Shown here one piece after another: positions 27,243 through 37,200 of a stretch of DNA of 64,000 nucleotides. The position numbers and the translations under genes were made by a program. The notes under the pieces are model-generated. The model made no database searches. It worked only from the letters and a program-made list of their open reading frames with translations, and was not told the origin of the DNA. Where the stretch lies: positions 16,911 through 80,910 of the forward strand of contig CAZWSX010000029.1 of assembly GCA_964636985.1 (NCBI GenBank), in the 5' to 3' direction. The first letter of the stretch is position 1; each line of letters begins with the position of its first letter. The stretch comes from CAZWSX01 sp964636985. Lineage in GTDB: Bacteria; Planctomycetota; Planctomycetia; Pirellulales; Pirellulaceae.

Positions 27243-28633
27243 GCGAGCGATTTTTCCAGAGGAGCCAACAGTCGCTGCGGCAACGATTCGTCAGGCGACG
27301 CCAGTTTACCTTGCCGCAAGATGCCCCACCGCTCCAGCCACACCGCGAATTCAGGCGCGGGCCGCAAGTTCAAAAGCTCCCGCACACTGGCGATATCGTG
27401 ATAGCTGGTCGATTGGTAGTTGAGCATCACGTCGTCGGCGCACGGCACGCCCATCACGTAGTTGCACCCGGCGCTCGCCAACAGCAGCAATAAATTGTCG
27501 GCGGAGTTCTGATCGGCGGCGGCGTGATTGGTGTAACAAACGTCGCAGCCCATCGGCAGCCCGAGCAGTTTTCCCATGAAGTGGTCTTCCAATCCGGCGC
27601 GAATAATCTGCCGCTCGTCGTACAAATACTCGGGGCCGATAAAGCCGACGACCGTGTTCACGAGCAGTGGATTGAATGTCCGCGCCACACCATAGGCGCG
27701 GGCCTCCAGCGTTAACTGGTCGACACCGTGGTGCGCATCGGCCGAGAGCGCGCTCCCCTGCCCCGTTTCGAAGTACATCACGTCTTGTCCGATGAAGCCA
27801 CGCCGCGATTGATGGTGCTCCAACACTCGCTGGCGGCCTTCTCGCAGCATGTCGAGCGTGATGCCGAAGCTCGCGTTGGCCTTTTGCGATCCCGCGATCG
27901 ATTGGAAGAGCAAGTCGACCGGATAGCCGCGTTCCAAACACGCCAGCTGTGTCGTGATATGCGCGAGACAACACGTCTGCGTCGGGATTTCCAACGTCTC
28001 CACCAACCGTTGGAGTGATGCCAGGATCGCGCCCACCGACTCGACCGATTCCGTCGCGGGATTGACGCCTAAAACGGCGTCGCCGCAACCGTAGGTCAAA
28101 CCCTCAATCGCAGCCAGGATGATGCCGCCGACATCGTCGGCCGGATGATTCGGCTGGACCCGCGAGGCGAATACACCAGGCTCACCTAGCGTATTTCGCA
28201 ACCGCGAGACGTTGCGAATCCGCGCGGCAACGACGACCAAGTCGCGATTCCCCATCAACTTGCAAACGGCCGCCACAATTTCGGGCGTGATGGCCGGCGC
28301 AAGGCGTCGGAGCTCTTTGCCGTCGGCGGCGAGCAAGTATTCTCGAAACTCGCCGACCGTCGCTCCCTTGATTTCCGCAAAACGCTCGCGATCAAGCGTC
28401 TGTAGGATGAGTCGCGAGACATCATCAACCTCGGGGTCGATGACTGGTCGCTCGACAAGCTCGGCCAGTGTCACCTCGGCGAGCGCGATCTTGGCCGCGA
28501 CCCGTTCCCGCTCGCTGGTCGCCGCAATCCCGGCCAACTGATCGCCCGATTTGGTTTCGTTCGCTTTCGCGAGCAGGATGGCTAGATTGTCGAACGAAAA
28601 CCGTTCCTGACGAATGGTGGCGCGATAGACCAT
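27239..28633 (-). CDS. eutB: Ethanolamine ammonia-lyase large subunit
   Basis: The 464-residue protein aligns with EutB by several blocks: KSGDQLAGIAA near the N-terminus, YGCGDAVLGVNPATES in the barrel, QSIAGSQKANASFGI, and the C-terminal GLPMGCDVCYTNHAAADQN and GCNYVMGVPCADDVMLNYQ. It holds the substrate site of the B12-dependent lyase and works with EutC. The gene is first in the operon with the permease and eutC. Cobalamin supply genes, a reactivase and acetaldehyde-handling enzymes are not in this window, so they must lie elsewhere. The start is ATG 28633. Confidence 0.97.
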   Translation of the reverse strand: MVYRATIRQERFSFDNLAILLAKANETKSGDQLAGIAATSERERVAAKIALAEVTLAELVERPVIDPEVDDVSRLILQTLDRERFAEIKGATVGEFREYLLAADGKELRRLAPAITPEIVAAVCKLMGNRDLVVVAARIRNVSRLRNTLGEPGVFASRVQPNHPADDVGGIILAAIEGLTYGCGDAVLGVNPATESVESVGAILASLQRLVETLEIPTQTCCLAHITTQLACLERGYPVDLLFQSIAGSQKANASFGITLDMLREGRQRVLEHHQSRRGFIGQDVMYFETGQGSALSADAHHGVDQLTLEARAYGVARTFNPLLVNTVVGFIGPEYLYDERQIIRAGLEDHFMGKLLGLPMGCDVCYTNHAAADQNSADNLLLLLASAGCNYVMGVPCADDVMLNYQSTSYHDIASVRELLNLRPAPEFAVWLERWGILRQGKLASPDESLPQRLLAPLEKSLA

Positions 28634-28760
28634 CGAAGACTTTCCACGCGCAAGGACTGGCGGACGCGAGAGAACGGCGCTCGAAAATGCACCCGCTCTC
28701 TTTGCAGATTACTTGAGCTGACCTTCGGTCGCCAGCATCACGCGCTACGCACGCGTCGTC

Positions 28761-29249
28761 CTATTCATCCGCAGGCGTATCGGCGGAAAGTGGCAAGTCG
28801 TCAGGCGGCAGCTCAAGCACGGCGCCGTCGGTCGAATCGGGAAGCGGAGGCAAGTCGCCTGGTGGAGGAAACGCGTCCTCGGGAACTTCCTTGATCGTCG
28901 GCTTGCGATGCTCGGGCTTGAGCAACGAGTAAACGGGCTTGTCGCCGTAGTCGACAGGGCAACGCCCCCAGTACTGCTTCTTGTACGGATTGTAGAAATA
29001 CAGGTGCTTGGGATCTTTGGGCGTGAAAACAACGTAGTGGTGCTTGTACCCACGGAACGTAGGAGTCGGCTTGTAGTAAAGATTCCGGTAGTGGAAGTTG
29101 CGGGACGGATGCTTGCTCCAATGGCCGTAGTATTGACGCGGACCATGGCCTGACTGCGCTTGCAACGAGGGTGCAACCATGAACAGCGCGACCGCCACCA
29201 CGGCGATCGACATCAACCTGCGATTCGGCCAACGACTGACGCGAGACAT
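28761..29249 (-). CDS. Secreted Tyr/His/Pro-rich hypothetical protein
   Basis: The 162-residue protein has a clear signal peptide (LMSIAVVAVALFMVAPSLQAQ). The mature part starts with a Tyr/His-rich region (residues about 33-90; YYGHWSKHPSRNFHYRNLYYKP, VFTPKDPKHLYFYNPYKKQYWG) and ends in an acidic, proline-rich tail. I do not recognise a family. Aromatic/His-rich segments of this kind occur in planctomycete surface proteins, where they may bind metals or build the wall, but no role can be assigned. It stands between eutB and plsC with its own upstream region. The start ATG 29249 is followed directly by the signal peptide. Confidence 0.75.
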   Translation of the reverse strand: MSRVSRWPNRRLMSIAVVAVALFMVAPSLQAQSGHGPRQYYGHWSKHPSRNFHYRNLYYKPTPTFRGYKHHYVVFTPKDPKHLYFYNPYKKQYWGRCPVDYGDKPVYSLLKPEHRKPTIKEVPEDAFPPPGDLPPLPDSTDGAVLELPPDDLPLSADTPADE

Positions 29250-29629
29250 GAATCACCCCCGAAGATAAGAGAATGTTCGATCCGCACCGGTGCGGACCAC
29301 GGAAAAGAAAAGCGTCCCGACCGCAATATTATGCCGGTCGAAAATGGCCGGCACATCGCCCCAGTCGGGTGGGCGGCGTTGTCTTGCAAGTCGGTGCCGC
29401 GATTTCAAGACTCACAAATCGCCAGTCATTCCGCGGTGTTCCCGGCCTCCTCGGAGCTCGTGGTGCCTCCCGAATCTCCGCGGCGAAATCCCTTCCGGCG
29501 ACGCCTATCGGCGGCGGGGGGGCAAAGTTAGGATTAGGGGGCGTCTCATCGCGCGTTTTCCCTGAGGTTTTCGGGCTTTTAGCACGTAACGTCGTCTCGC
29601 GGTTTTGCAGTGCGGTCTTGTTGCACCGT
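29250..29629. other. Intergenic region of about 380 bases before plsC
   Basis: A plus-strand frame is open through this stretch, but its composition (many Arg, Ser and Gly codons) and the lack of a ribosome binding site argue that it does not extend the acyltransferase. I see no other feature here beyond space for two divergent promoters. Confidence 0.5.
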
Positions 29630-30238
29630 ATGAACATCACGGTCCCTCTTTTGGCCTTTCTGGCGAAATTCGTCAGCGGCGCCACCGCGCGATGGATCGA
29701 TATTCAGCCCGACGAAAAGCAGCGGGTTTACATCGCCAATCACACCAGCCACTTGGACGCCTTGGTGATTTGGGCATCCCTTCCCCGAAAGCTGCGGGAT
29801 TTGACTCGCCCGGTGGCGGCCAAGGATTACTGGAACAAGGACGCCATCCGGCGCTCGATCGCGGCGGGCTTTAATGCCTTGTTAATCGACCGCGAAGAGA
29901 TCAAGGTCCGCGAAAGCCCAATCGACTTCATGATTCGCGAGATCGGGAAAACGTACTCGCTGATCGTCTTTCCGGAAGGAACGCGAAGCGGTGCCGACGA
30001 CGAGTTAGGGGAGTTCAAAAGCGGGATTTATTATCTCAGCAAGAAGCGGCCCGACTTGGAATTCGTTCCTGTGTACATTGATAATCTCAACCGGGTGCTG
30101 CCGCGCGGCGAGTTTTTCCCCGTGCCGCTGTTGAGCTGCATCACGTTTGGTCCTCCCCTACGTCTGCAAAAGGGAGAACCTAAAGTCGAGTTCCTCAATC
30201 GCGCCCGGCTGGCCGTGCGCCGCCTCAAGGACGTTTAG
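29630..30238 (+). CDS. plsC: 1-acyl-sn-glycerol-3-phosphate acyltransferase
   Basis: The protein has the four acyltransferase blocks of the PlsC family: NHTSHLDAL (HxxxxD catalytic motif), AAGFNALLIDRE, FPEGTRSGADDELGEFKSG and VPVYIDNL. It should transfer an acyl chain to lysophosphatidic acid to make phosphatidic acid at the inner membrane. ATG 29630 gives 202 residues, a little short for the family, and it has no clear ribosome binding site; a longer N-terminus cannot be excluded. The cdsA-like gene starts five bases after the stop, so two consecutive steps of phospholipid synthesis are encoded together. Confidence 0.88.
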   Translation: MNITVPLLAFLAKFVSGATARWIDIQPDEKQRVYIANHTSHLDALVIWASLPRKLRDLTRPVAAKDYWNKDAIRRSIAAGFNALLIDREEIKVRESPIDFMIREIGKTYSLIVFPEGTRSGADDELGEFKSGIYYLSKKRPDLEFVPVYIDNLNRVLPRGEFFPVPLLSCITFGPPLRLQKGEPKVEFLNRARLAVRRLKDV

Positions 30239-30243
30239 CCGAA

Positions 30244-31629
30244 ATGACGTGGTTGTGGTATCCGCCGTATTCGCTGGTGGCCGTGATGGAACAGGATGTT
30301 TCCACCGCGAGCGATGATGCCGCGCCGGAGCAAACGTCGACCGAGTCGTCAAAAGACGACGCAACGAACGATTCCAAGGCGGACGAGGCGCCGGCCGATC
30401 AAACCGAATCCACGACTACGGAAGAAGTAACGGCAAAGACGGGCGAGCCTCTGAAGGAAGAGGCTTCGAAAGAAGAGGCACCGAAAGACGCCGCGCCGGA
30501 AGAGAAGGCAACATCCGGCGAGAAATCGGCCCCCGAAGGCGAGACGAAAAACGTCAAGGCGCCCGCTGCTGCGACCGTGCCCGCTGTAGGCACGCCGATC
30601 GTCGCGGCTCCTGCGCCGGTACCCGTTGGTTCGCACTGGCTTGATTGGCGAACCAACTGGTTGCTGGGGGGTGTTCTTGGGTTGCTGATCGCGGCCTTTG
30701 TCTTGGGGCGCGTGTTGCGGCGGCAGCCGGAACGCTCGGTCGATCCGGCGGTGGTCCGCGTGTTCAACCAGCGCGTGCGATCGTGGTGGTTGATGACGGC
30801 GCTCTTGATCTTTGGCTTCTTGTTCCAGCGGCCCGGCACGGTGGTTCTGTTCGGACTGGTTTCGTTTTGGGCGCTGCGCGAGTACATCACGATGACGCCG
30901 ACGCGGGGGGCCGACCACCGCGCGCTGTTCTGGTCGTTCTTCGCGATCTTGCCGGCACAATACGTCCTGGTCTGGCTGGGCCAGCAGTTTTACGGCGTCT
31001 ATAGCATCTTGATTCCGGTGTATGCCTCGCTGTTGATTCCGGCGCGGATCGCCTTCAGTGGTGATGCCAAGCGATTCTTGGAGCGGGTGGCCAAAATTCA
31101 GGCGGGCTTGCTCATTTGCGTCTACTCGTTGAGTTACGCCCCAGCTCTGCTCGATTTGAAGCTGATCGACTCCAGCGGCCATGACTGGATAGTGAAGTCG
31201 GGCGGCGTCGAGAAGCTTGGCAGCCCGGTGGGCTTGCTGTTTTATTTTGTTCTTTTGTCGCAGTTGGCCGACGTCTTCTCGTTCAGCTGGGGCAAGTTGA
31301 TGGGGAAGAACATCATCGCTCCGGCGATCAACGCCAGCCGCACCTGGGAAGGCTTGATCGGCGGCGTTTTAACGACAGCTCTCATCGGTTTGTTTCTTTA
31401 CCCGTTCACTCCCTTTACCCCTTGGGAATCGGCGTGCGTGGCAGCGATCCTGGCGTTCATGGGTTTCGCTGGCGCGATGACGATGTCGGCCATCAAACGC
31501 GACCGCGGAGTCAAAGACTACGGCACCCTCGTCACAGGGCACGCCGGCGTCCTCGATCGGATCGACTCGATTTGCTTTGCGGCACCAGTTTTTTTTCACA
31601 TGCTCAAGCTGTTCTTCGCTCGGAATTAG
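30244..31629 (+). CDS. cdsA: Phosphatidate cytidylyltransferase with long acidic N-terminal extension
   Basis: Residues about 135-461 form a polytopic membrane enzyme of the CdsA family. The C-terminal signature is SAIKRDRGVKDYGTLVTGHAGVLDRID, carrying the conserved Lys/Asp residues and the DRxD that binds metal and CTP; GHAG replaces the usual HGG. The enzyme makes CDP-diacylglycerol from phosphatidic acid, the product of the preceding plsC. Residues about 15-125 are unusual: a low-complexity stretch rich in Glu, Ala, Thr, Lys and Ser ahead of the first span. ATG 30244 is close to the plsC stop; an internal ATG at residue 15 would remove the short hydrophobic start. Confidence 0.9.
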   Translation: MTWLWYPPYSLVAVMEQDVSTASDDAAPEQTSTESSKDDATNDSKADEAPADQTESTTTEEVTAKTGEPLKEEASKEEAPKDAAPEEKATSGEKSAPEGETKNVKAPAAATVPAVGTPIVAAPAPVPVGSHWLDWRTNWLLGGVLGLLIAAFVLGRVLRRQPERSVDPAVVRVFNQRVRSWWLMTALLIFGFLFQRPGTVVLFGLVSFWALREYITMTPTRGADHRALFWSFFAILPAQYVLVWLGQQFYGVYSILIPVYASLLIPARIAFSGDAKRFLERVAKIQAGLLICVYSLSYAPALLDLKLIDSSGHDWIVKSGGVEKLGSPVGLLFYFVLLSQLADVFSFSWGKLMGKNIIAPAINASRTWEGLIGGVLTTALIGLFLYPFTPFTPWESACVAAILAFMGFAGAMTMSAIKRDRGVKDYGTLVTGHAGVLDRIDSICFAAPVFFHMLKLFFARN

Positions 31630-31632
31630 AAG

Positions 31633-31790
31633 AAGATTCACCGCGGAGCCCCGGAGAAGAGGGAGGATGGGAGAAGGGGTGAATGGGAGATGGGGAGCGG
31701 ATGTTCTTAACTTCGCAAATCAAAAGTTACCAATCTTGAGCCCGCTCCCACTCTCCTTCGACTCCCCTTCTCCCCATCTTCTTCGTGCCA
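31633..31790. repeat. Dispersed repeat B, copy 2
   Basis: The region starts with CACCGCGGAGCCCCGGAG (31639-31656), then a purine-rich arm (GGGAGAAGGGGTGAATGGGAG and GATGGGGAGCGG), a core TGTTCTTAACTTCGCAAATC, and a pyrimidine-rich arm complementary to the first (CCGCTCCCAC, TCCCCTTCTCCCCATC). Core and arms recur at 61479-61668 and, inverted, at 53096-53214. It fills most of the gap between cdsA and the ceramidase-like gene and encodes nothing evident. Confidence 0.7.
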
Positions 31791-31896
31791 TGACGAGCCA
31801 GCCGCGCACAGTACGGAACGTCTGTGCTACTTTAAGTAAGCATGGAGCGGCTGGTCGTTGCTGCTCTTCCCACCTGAATCTGCGGAGTTCCTGCCT

Positions 31897-33288
31897 GTGA
31901 CTCACCTTCTTGGTCGTTGGACTTCTTGGCTGGGCGTGCTGTTGGTTGGCCTGACGTCGGGTGCGCATGCAGAGGAGTTGAAGGTCGGCGTGTTCGATGT
32001 CGATGCTTCGCCGCCGATCGGAAGTTGGATGGCCTACAACGAAACCAGTAAGGTGCTGATCCCGCTCTCCGCGCGCGGGATTGTGTTGACCGGTGCCGGC
32101 GAGCCGATTGTCATCTGCGCCGTCGATTGGCTCGGCATCGGCAACGGCGGGCAGACGATGTTTCGCCAGGCGATGGCCGAAGGTGCCAATACCTCGATCG
32201 ACCGCACGGCGATCCACACGCTGCATCAGCACGACGCGATCTGGTGCGATATCAGCGTCGACGAGTTGCTCGAGAAACATGGAGTGAGCTATCGACCGTT
32301 CGACAGCAACTACGCGCGCGATGTCGCTCGGCGGCTAAAAATCGCTATTGCTGGCGCGGTGAAAAATGCCCAGCCCGTCACCCACCTGGGATTGGGCGAG
32401 GGGATTGTCGAAAAAGTTGCTAGCAACCGTCGCATCTTGGGGCCCGATGGAAAAGTGCTGCATGTTCGATGGAGCGCGGTGGCCGATGCTGCCGTGCGAG
32501 ATTTTCCCGAAGGAGTGATCGACCCGAAGGTCAAGTCGATCAGCCTCTGGAATGGAGACAAGCCGCTGGTGGTGATGACTTTTTATGCGACGCATCCGCA
32601 AAGCTTTTATCGCACAGGCGAGGCCAATCCCGACTTCCCGGGCATCGCGCGCAACATGCGGCAAGAAACGACTGGCATTCCGCACATTCATTTCAACGGG
32701 GCCGGGGGGAACGTTACCGCCGGAAAATATAACGACGGCGCCAAAGAGAATCGTCCGGTTTTGGCACAACGCGTGGCCAGTGGGATGGAGCGGGCATGGA
32801 AAGCGACGGCGAGGGCGCCGATTGCATCAAAAGACATTTCGTGGAAATCGGTTGCCGCCGCGCTGCCGGTTGCGACGTTTCTCAAGGAAGACGAACTGGA
32901 GTCGACGCTTGCTGATGCGACGAAGGCCCCCGAGCGGCGATTTGTCGCCGCGCGGGAACTGGTTTGGTTGCGGCGGAGCAAAGCAGGCGACCGCGTCGAT
33001 TTGGGCTGTTTATCGCTCGGCAAGAGCCGCGTGCTTACGATGCCAGGCGAGCTGTTCATCGAATACCAATTGGCCGCTCAGAAACTGCGGCCGGACCTTT
33101 TCGTGGCGATGGCGGCCTACGGCGAGTACGGCCCGGCGTATATCGGAACGAAGATTGCCTACTCGCAAGGTGGGTACGAGACGGGGGAGCACTCCAGCCA
33201 TGTGTCGCCGGAAGTGGAAGGAGTGCTGGTGGACGGAATCGCCGAATTGCTGGAAGCAAACCCGAAGGAAATCGGGCCATTGCAATAG
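31897..33288 (+). CDS. Secreted neutral/alkaline ceramidase-like protein
   Basis: The start is GTG 31897, with GGAG about nine bases upstream, giving a signal peptide (TSWLGVLLVGLTSGAHA). The mature protein opens LKVGVFDVDASPPIG, as in the N-terminal domain of neutral ceramidases and a large group of planctomycete homologues. Potential zinc ligands are in HTLHQHDA and FYATHPQSFYR, and FNGAGGNVTAGKYND is the glycine-rich loop of that fold. At 463 residues it is shorter than true neutral ceramidases and seems to lack their C-terminal domain. It probably hydrolyses an amide or ester bond outside the cytoplasm, but the natural substrate is unknown. Confidence 0.8.
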   Translation: MTHLLGRWTSWLGVLLVGLTSGAHAEELKVGVFDVDASPPIGSWMAYNETSKVLIPLSARGIVLTGAGEPIVICAVDWLGIGNGGQTMFRQAMAEGANTSIDRTAIHTLHQHDAIWCDISVDELLEKHGVSYRPFDSNYARDVARRLKIAIAGAVKNAQPVTHLGLGEGIVEKVASNRRILGPDGKVLHVRWSAVADAAVRDFPEGVIDPKVKSISLWNGDKPLVVMTFYATHPQSFYRTGEANPDFPGIARNMRQETTGIPHIHFNGAGGNVTAGKYNDGAKENRPVLAQRVASGMERAWKATARAPIASKDISWKSVAAALPVATFLKEDELESTLADATKAPERRFVAARELVWLRRSKAGDRVDLGCLSLGKSRVLTMPGELFIEYQLAAQKLRPDLFVAMAAYGEYGPAYIGTKIAYSQGGYETGEHSSHVSPEVEGVLVDGIAELLEANPKEIGPLQ

Positions 33289-33571
33289 CTTTAAAGGATT
33301 CAAGATTTTGTTTGCGGGAATCCAAATATCAAATAAAGCATCAGCCACTTTTAATTGGCAAACCCTGGATTTTGCGCAGCAGGTTGGAGACAATGGCTGT
33401 TGTTTTGCCGCCCGGCTCACTGAGAAAGTGATTCGTGGTGAGCGAGTTGTGTGAAAGAGTTTTAGTCAGAAGGGCCCGATCCGAATCGAGCCCATTTGTG
33501 TCTCCTCGGATAACGGTGATTCCTTCCTCCGGTTTCTCGCAACTAGTTTTTCTCGCAGCCGGATCTTCGCA

Positions 33572-34171
33572 ATGATGGAAGCCAAATTGCTGGTGGTTGG
33601 CGGCGAGGTAAAGACGAAGGAAGTACGTCTGCGCTTGCCGTCGGTCATTGGCCGTGGAAGAGGCTCCAACATCGTTTTGCCTCATCCGCTGGTCAGTCGC
33701 AAACATTGCGAACTAGCCCTGGTAGGCGACAAGATCGTCGTGCGCGATTTGGGATCGCTCAACGGCACGTACGTCAATAACGAACGAATCGCCGACGAGA
33801 TGACGATCGAACCAGGTCAACTGTTGACGATCGGTTCCGTGACCTTTCGCGTTATCTATGGAGCAGCCGGCCACTCGCCCGAGCCAAGTGTCGAAACCGA
33901 GGATTGGGCACCCGGCGAGCCGGGCGAGTCGCGAGCCACCGACAACTTGGACGATGAAATCGCCGCCGCTCAGGCAGGCGGAACGATGCGAGCCAGCAGC
34001 ACCGACGACGAGCCCTCGGTGCCGTCGTTTGCTTCGCCGTTCGTATCAGAGCCAACTCATCGCGACGAGGACTCAGGCGAGGCGATGATCGATACGGGCG
34101 AACACGAAGAAAACCGTCCCGAAGACGACGGTCTCGATGATTTCCTTCGCATCGTTGACGATCGCAAATAG
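33572..34171 (+). CDS. FHA domain protein with acidic tail
   Basis: The 199-residue protein is an N-terminal FHA domain (residues about 3-95) with the phosphothreonine-binding signatures VIGRGRGSNIVL, LVSRKHCEL and SLNGTYVNN. The remaining 100 residues are acidic and disordered (DDEIAAAQ, DEDSGEAMIDTGEHEEN) with several Thr/Ser that a kinase could modify. It should read phosphorylated threonines in the cytoplasm. It converges tail to tail with the kinase-tubulin gene, 75 bases away, which makes that kinase a natural partner. The start is ATG 33572, immediately followed by a second ATG. Confidence 0.92.
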   Translation: MMEAKLLVVGGEVKTKEVRLRLPSVIGRGRGSNIVLPHPLVSRKHCELALVGDKIVVRDLGSLNGTYVNNERIADEMTIEPGQLLTIGSVTFRVIYGAAGHSPEPSVETEDWAPGEPGESRATDNLDDEIAAAQAGGTMRASSTDDEPSVPSFASPFVSEPTHRDEDSGEAMIDTGEHEENRPEDDGLDDFLRIVDDRK

Positions 34172-34246
34172 AGCGCGGCGCGATTCGCCTGTTGCTCGTC
34201 TTGAGGCGCTAACGCCGCCTGGTGCGACGCTGAAGAGTTGCACCAC

Positions 34247-37200
34247 TTATTGGAGCGGCGCGAAACTTGGTATCTGGATGTCGATGCGGGTTTGAACCTG
34301 GTCGGTGAATTCGACCAGGTCGGCGCGGCCGTCTACCAGGCGCCAGGCCACGTGGGCCAGCGGCATGTCGGAGAACTCCCAGCAGAAAGTGAGGGAGTCA
34401 TCCACGTCGGGCGCCAAAAGGGCTGTGCCTCCCACGCCCGCGTGAGCCAATCCGGCAGCGAATCTTTGCGCGTCCGTGGCGACAGCCGAGCGCCGTGATA
34501 GCGACACAATCAGCCGCCGCGAAGCTTGCGATAAAACCCTGGGATGAGCGTCGGCCAGCACCTTGGTGAGCCCTTCGGGCGTCGGAGACTCCGCGGCGCT
34601 GGGCGAGGCGGCTCCGAGCTTCCATGCTAAATCGGCCAAGTCGATCTGCGACAACATTCGGAGCGTCAGGTCGCGGACGCTGTCGCGCAGATACGTGACC
34701 AGGTGCTGGCGTGGTTCTCCACCGCGCATGATCACCGTGACGAACGATTCGTTGGCTGCCTTTCGTCCGGCGTCGAAAAGGCCCGCAGTGTGGTTCAAAA
34801 CATCGTGGCGGAATCCGCTCACCGCCGTTTCGAGAACCTGTTCTAGTTCTTCCATGAGACAACTCGGCACGGCGGGTTCCGCCGCGTCGCCTTCTTCCGA
34901 TGGAACGAAGAAGAGGGACCGGAACAATCGCAGTTCCCGGCGCAGTTCCACAATCTGGTCGCCCGTGGCCGTAAGCAATCGCTTGACGGTGGCGGCGAAC
35001 TCGATGGTGAAGATTGCCGCGAGTTCGTCCATTCGGAGCTGGCAATATTTTTCGATGTGCCGCAACCATTCGGCGGGATTGCGGCGCGGCGCCGGAGCCT
35101 TTTGCTTGGTCGCTTCGACGGGAATCATGTGGTAGTGATTCTCGATCAAATCGATATCGCTCGTCTTGGACGCCAGGTAGGCTTTGGCCGCGTCGGTTGC
35201 AGCGGCACAAGCGGCGCCAACTTGCTTGAAGGCCGTTTCGGCTCGAACCAAGCGGGACGATGGCTCTTCAAGCTGCGCCGTAACCCACTGGCGCAGCAAG
35301 CTCACGGCTCCCTTCGATTCTTTTTCGATGTCCTGGAGCAGCTTCTTGCGAATCGCCGTGAAACGTTTGTCGTCGGGCTTAACCCACTCGCGCGGTCCCA
35401 TGATGGCGTTGACCATCTGATGGACGGCGATCGGTTCGAGTGCCGCCACCGCTTTGGGGTCGATGGGCTTGTTCTCGCCCGCCACGGCAGCCCCGAGCGC
35501 CTCGAACAGGCGGCTTCCCAAAGCTCCATGGATCGCCTGGTAGGCCCTGGCGAAGAACGGTTCGAACTCGAGTCGAAGTTCGTCGGTCAGATTCTTTGTG
35601 GCCTGCTTGATGCGGGCCACGACGTCGGCCTGGTTCGGTTGGTTGTCGCCGACCCACAGGTCGACCAGTTCCACCAGCGTTCGTTCCACCGCGCGCGACA
35701 CGACGCCGGACTCATCGAAGCCGATGGGCGCGATGCCAAACGATCGCAACAGGACATCGCCTCGGTCGTCGTGCGTTGGCGCGTCGTGGCGATCGTTGCG
35801 TAAGGCGGAACCAGCGGTGCCGATCAATTCTCGATAGAGATACTCCGCGACCCGTTCCAGGGCCGCGTTCATTTCCAGGTCACTGAGGTCGTTGCCTAGG
35901 TGCAGGAAGTAGTTGTGGCGGAAGGGCGCGGCATCGTTTTGGCGAGGATGGAGGCCACAGGCCGGATCGCCTGGGTACCAGCCTCCCGGCCGTGCTTGGG
36001 CATACAACTCGCGCAGCATGGCGCACGCGTTAACACGGGCAAGCTCGGCCCGTTGCGGAATGCGTCCCGTCGCGTGAATCATGACGCCCATCACGTCGTG
36101 TTCGCCGATGCCGGATTCGTCCATGAGCTGGCGCGTGAGGTTGGCGACATCGAGCAACATGCCGCCCACGCCACCGGATACCGAACCAACCACGATCGCT
36201 CGCGGCTTGCCGGCGAATTGAACTCCTATCGACTGGCTCGCCTGGGTCACCAGTTCGGGCTGGAGCAGGCGGGCGATCCGCTGTCGCAGCTTGGTGCTGA
36301 CGGTTTTGTGATGATCGACAAAGGCCAACCGGCCGAGCGGCCGCATGCCTTCGGTTTGCAGCGACTTGGGGATGTTGTAAATCCATCGCCGGCTGAGCCA
36401 TTGCAAATGCGATTCGCGTTCGGCCCGATAGTCTTGCGGCATTCGCAGCGCGAGCGTGGTGCAGTCGTCCTGCGCCAGCGGAGCGCCGTCGTCGCCGCGT
36501 TGGGCTCGCATGACGTCCTGCATGTTCGAATCGAGCAATAAGAATTGCACGGCCGGGCATCCATCGCCCGGTTTCAGTCGCGTCAAAAGGCGCTGGCGGA
36601 TTTGTTGCAGGATCACTCCGCCCGTGAAACCGACGCCAATCAGGACAGTCGGCGGGGCCGACAGGTTTTCAGGAACTTGCGGCGGCGGTACATCCGTGAT
36701 TTTGATATTCGGGCACTTGGTGGTGTCCGACCAGACGTTCGTATTGTTAACCGAAGGTTGGCCGTGCTCCGTGAGGCCTCGGTCGGCATAGGAGCCAAGG
36801 CTGGAGTTGCGCACGAAGTCGGTTGTGCACTGCGCTCGTTCTTCGCTCGTGGGAGCTGCTCGACCAGCCGATTCGGGCGCCTTGCCGTCGGCGCGCTTGG
36901 CCGCTTCGCGAAGCGCCTCGACCAGTTCGCGGCACGAAGGAAAACGCTGGTTTGGCTGCTTTGACAGGGCTCGCGCTATGATCGGGCGAAACGCCTCGGG
37001 CAACGCCACCAGCGACGGTTTGGAATTGAGATGCTGGGCCGCCAATTGTGCCGGCGTCTTACCAGGGAAAGGGAGCGCGCCCGTAAGCATCTCTTGGAAG
37101 ACGATCGCCAGGCTGTACTGGTCGCTACCGCGGCCGGGCGAAGCGTTATAGACTTCCGGCGCCGCGTAGATGGGGGTCAGGCCCCCCATCAGCGACATCG

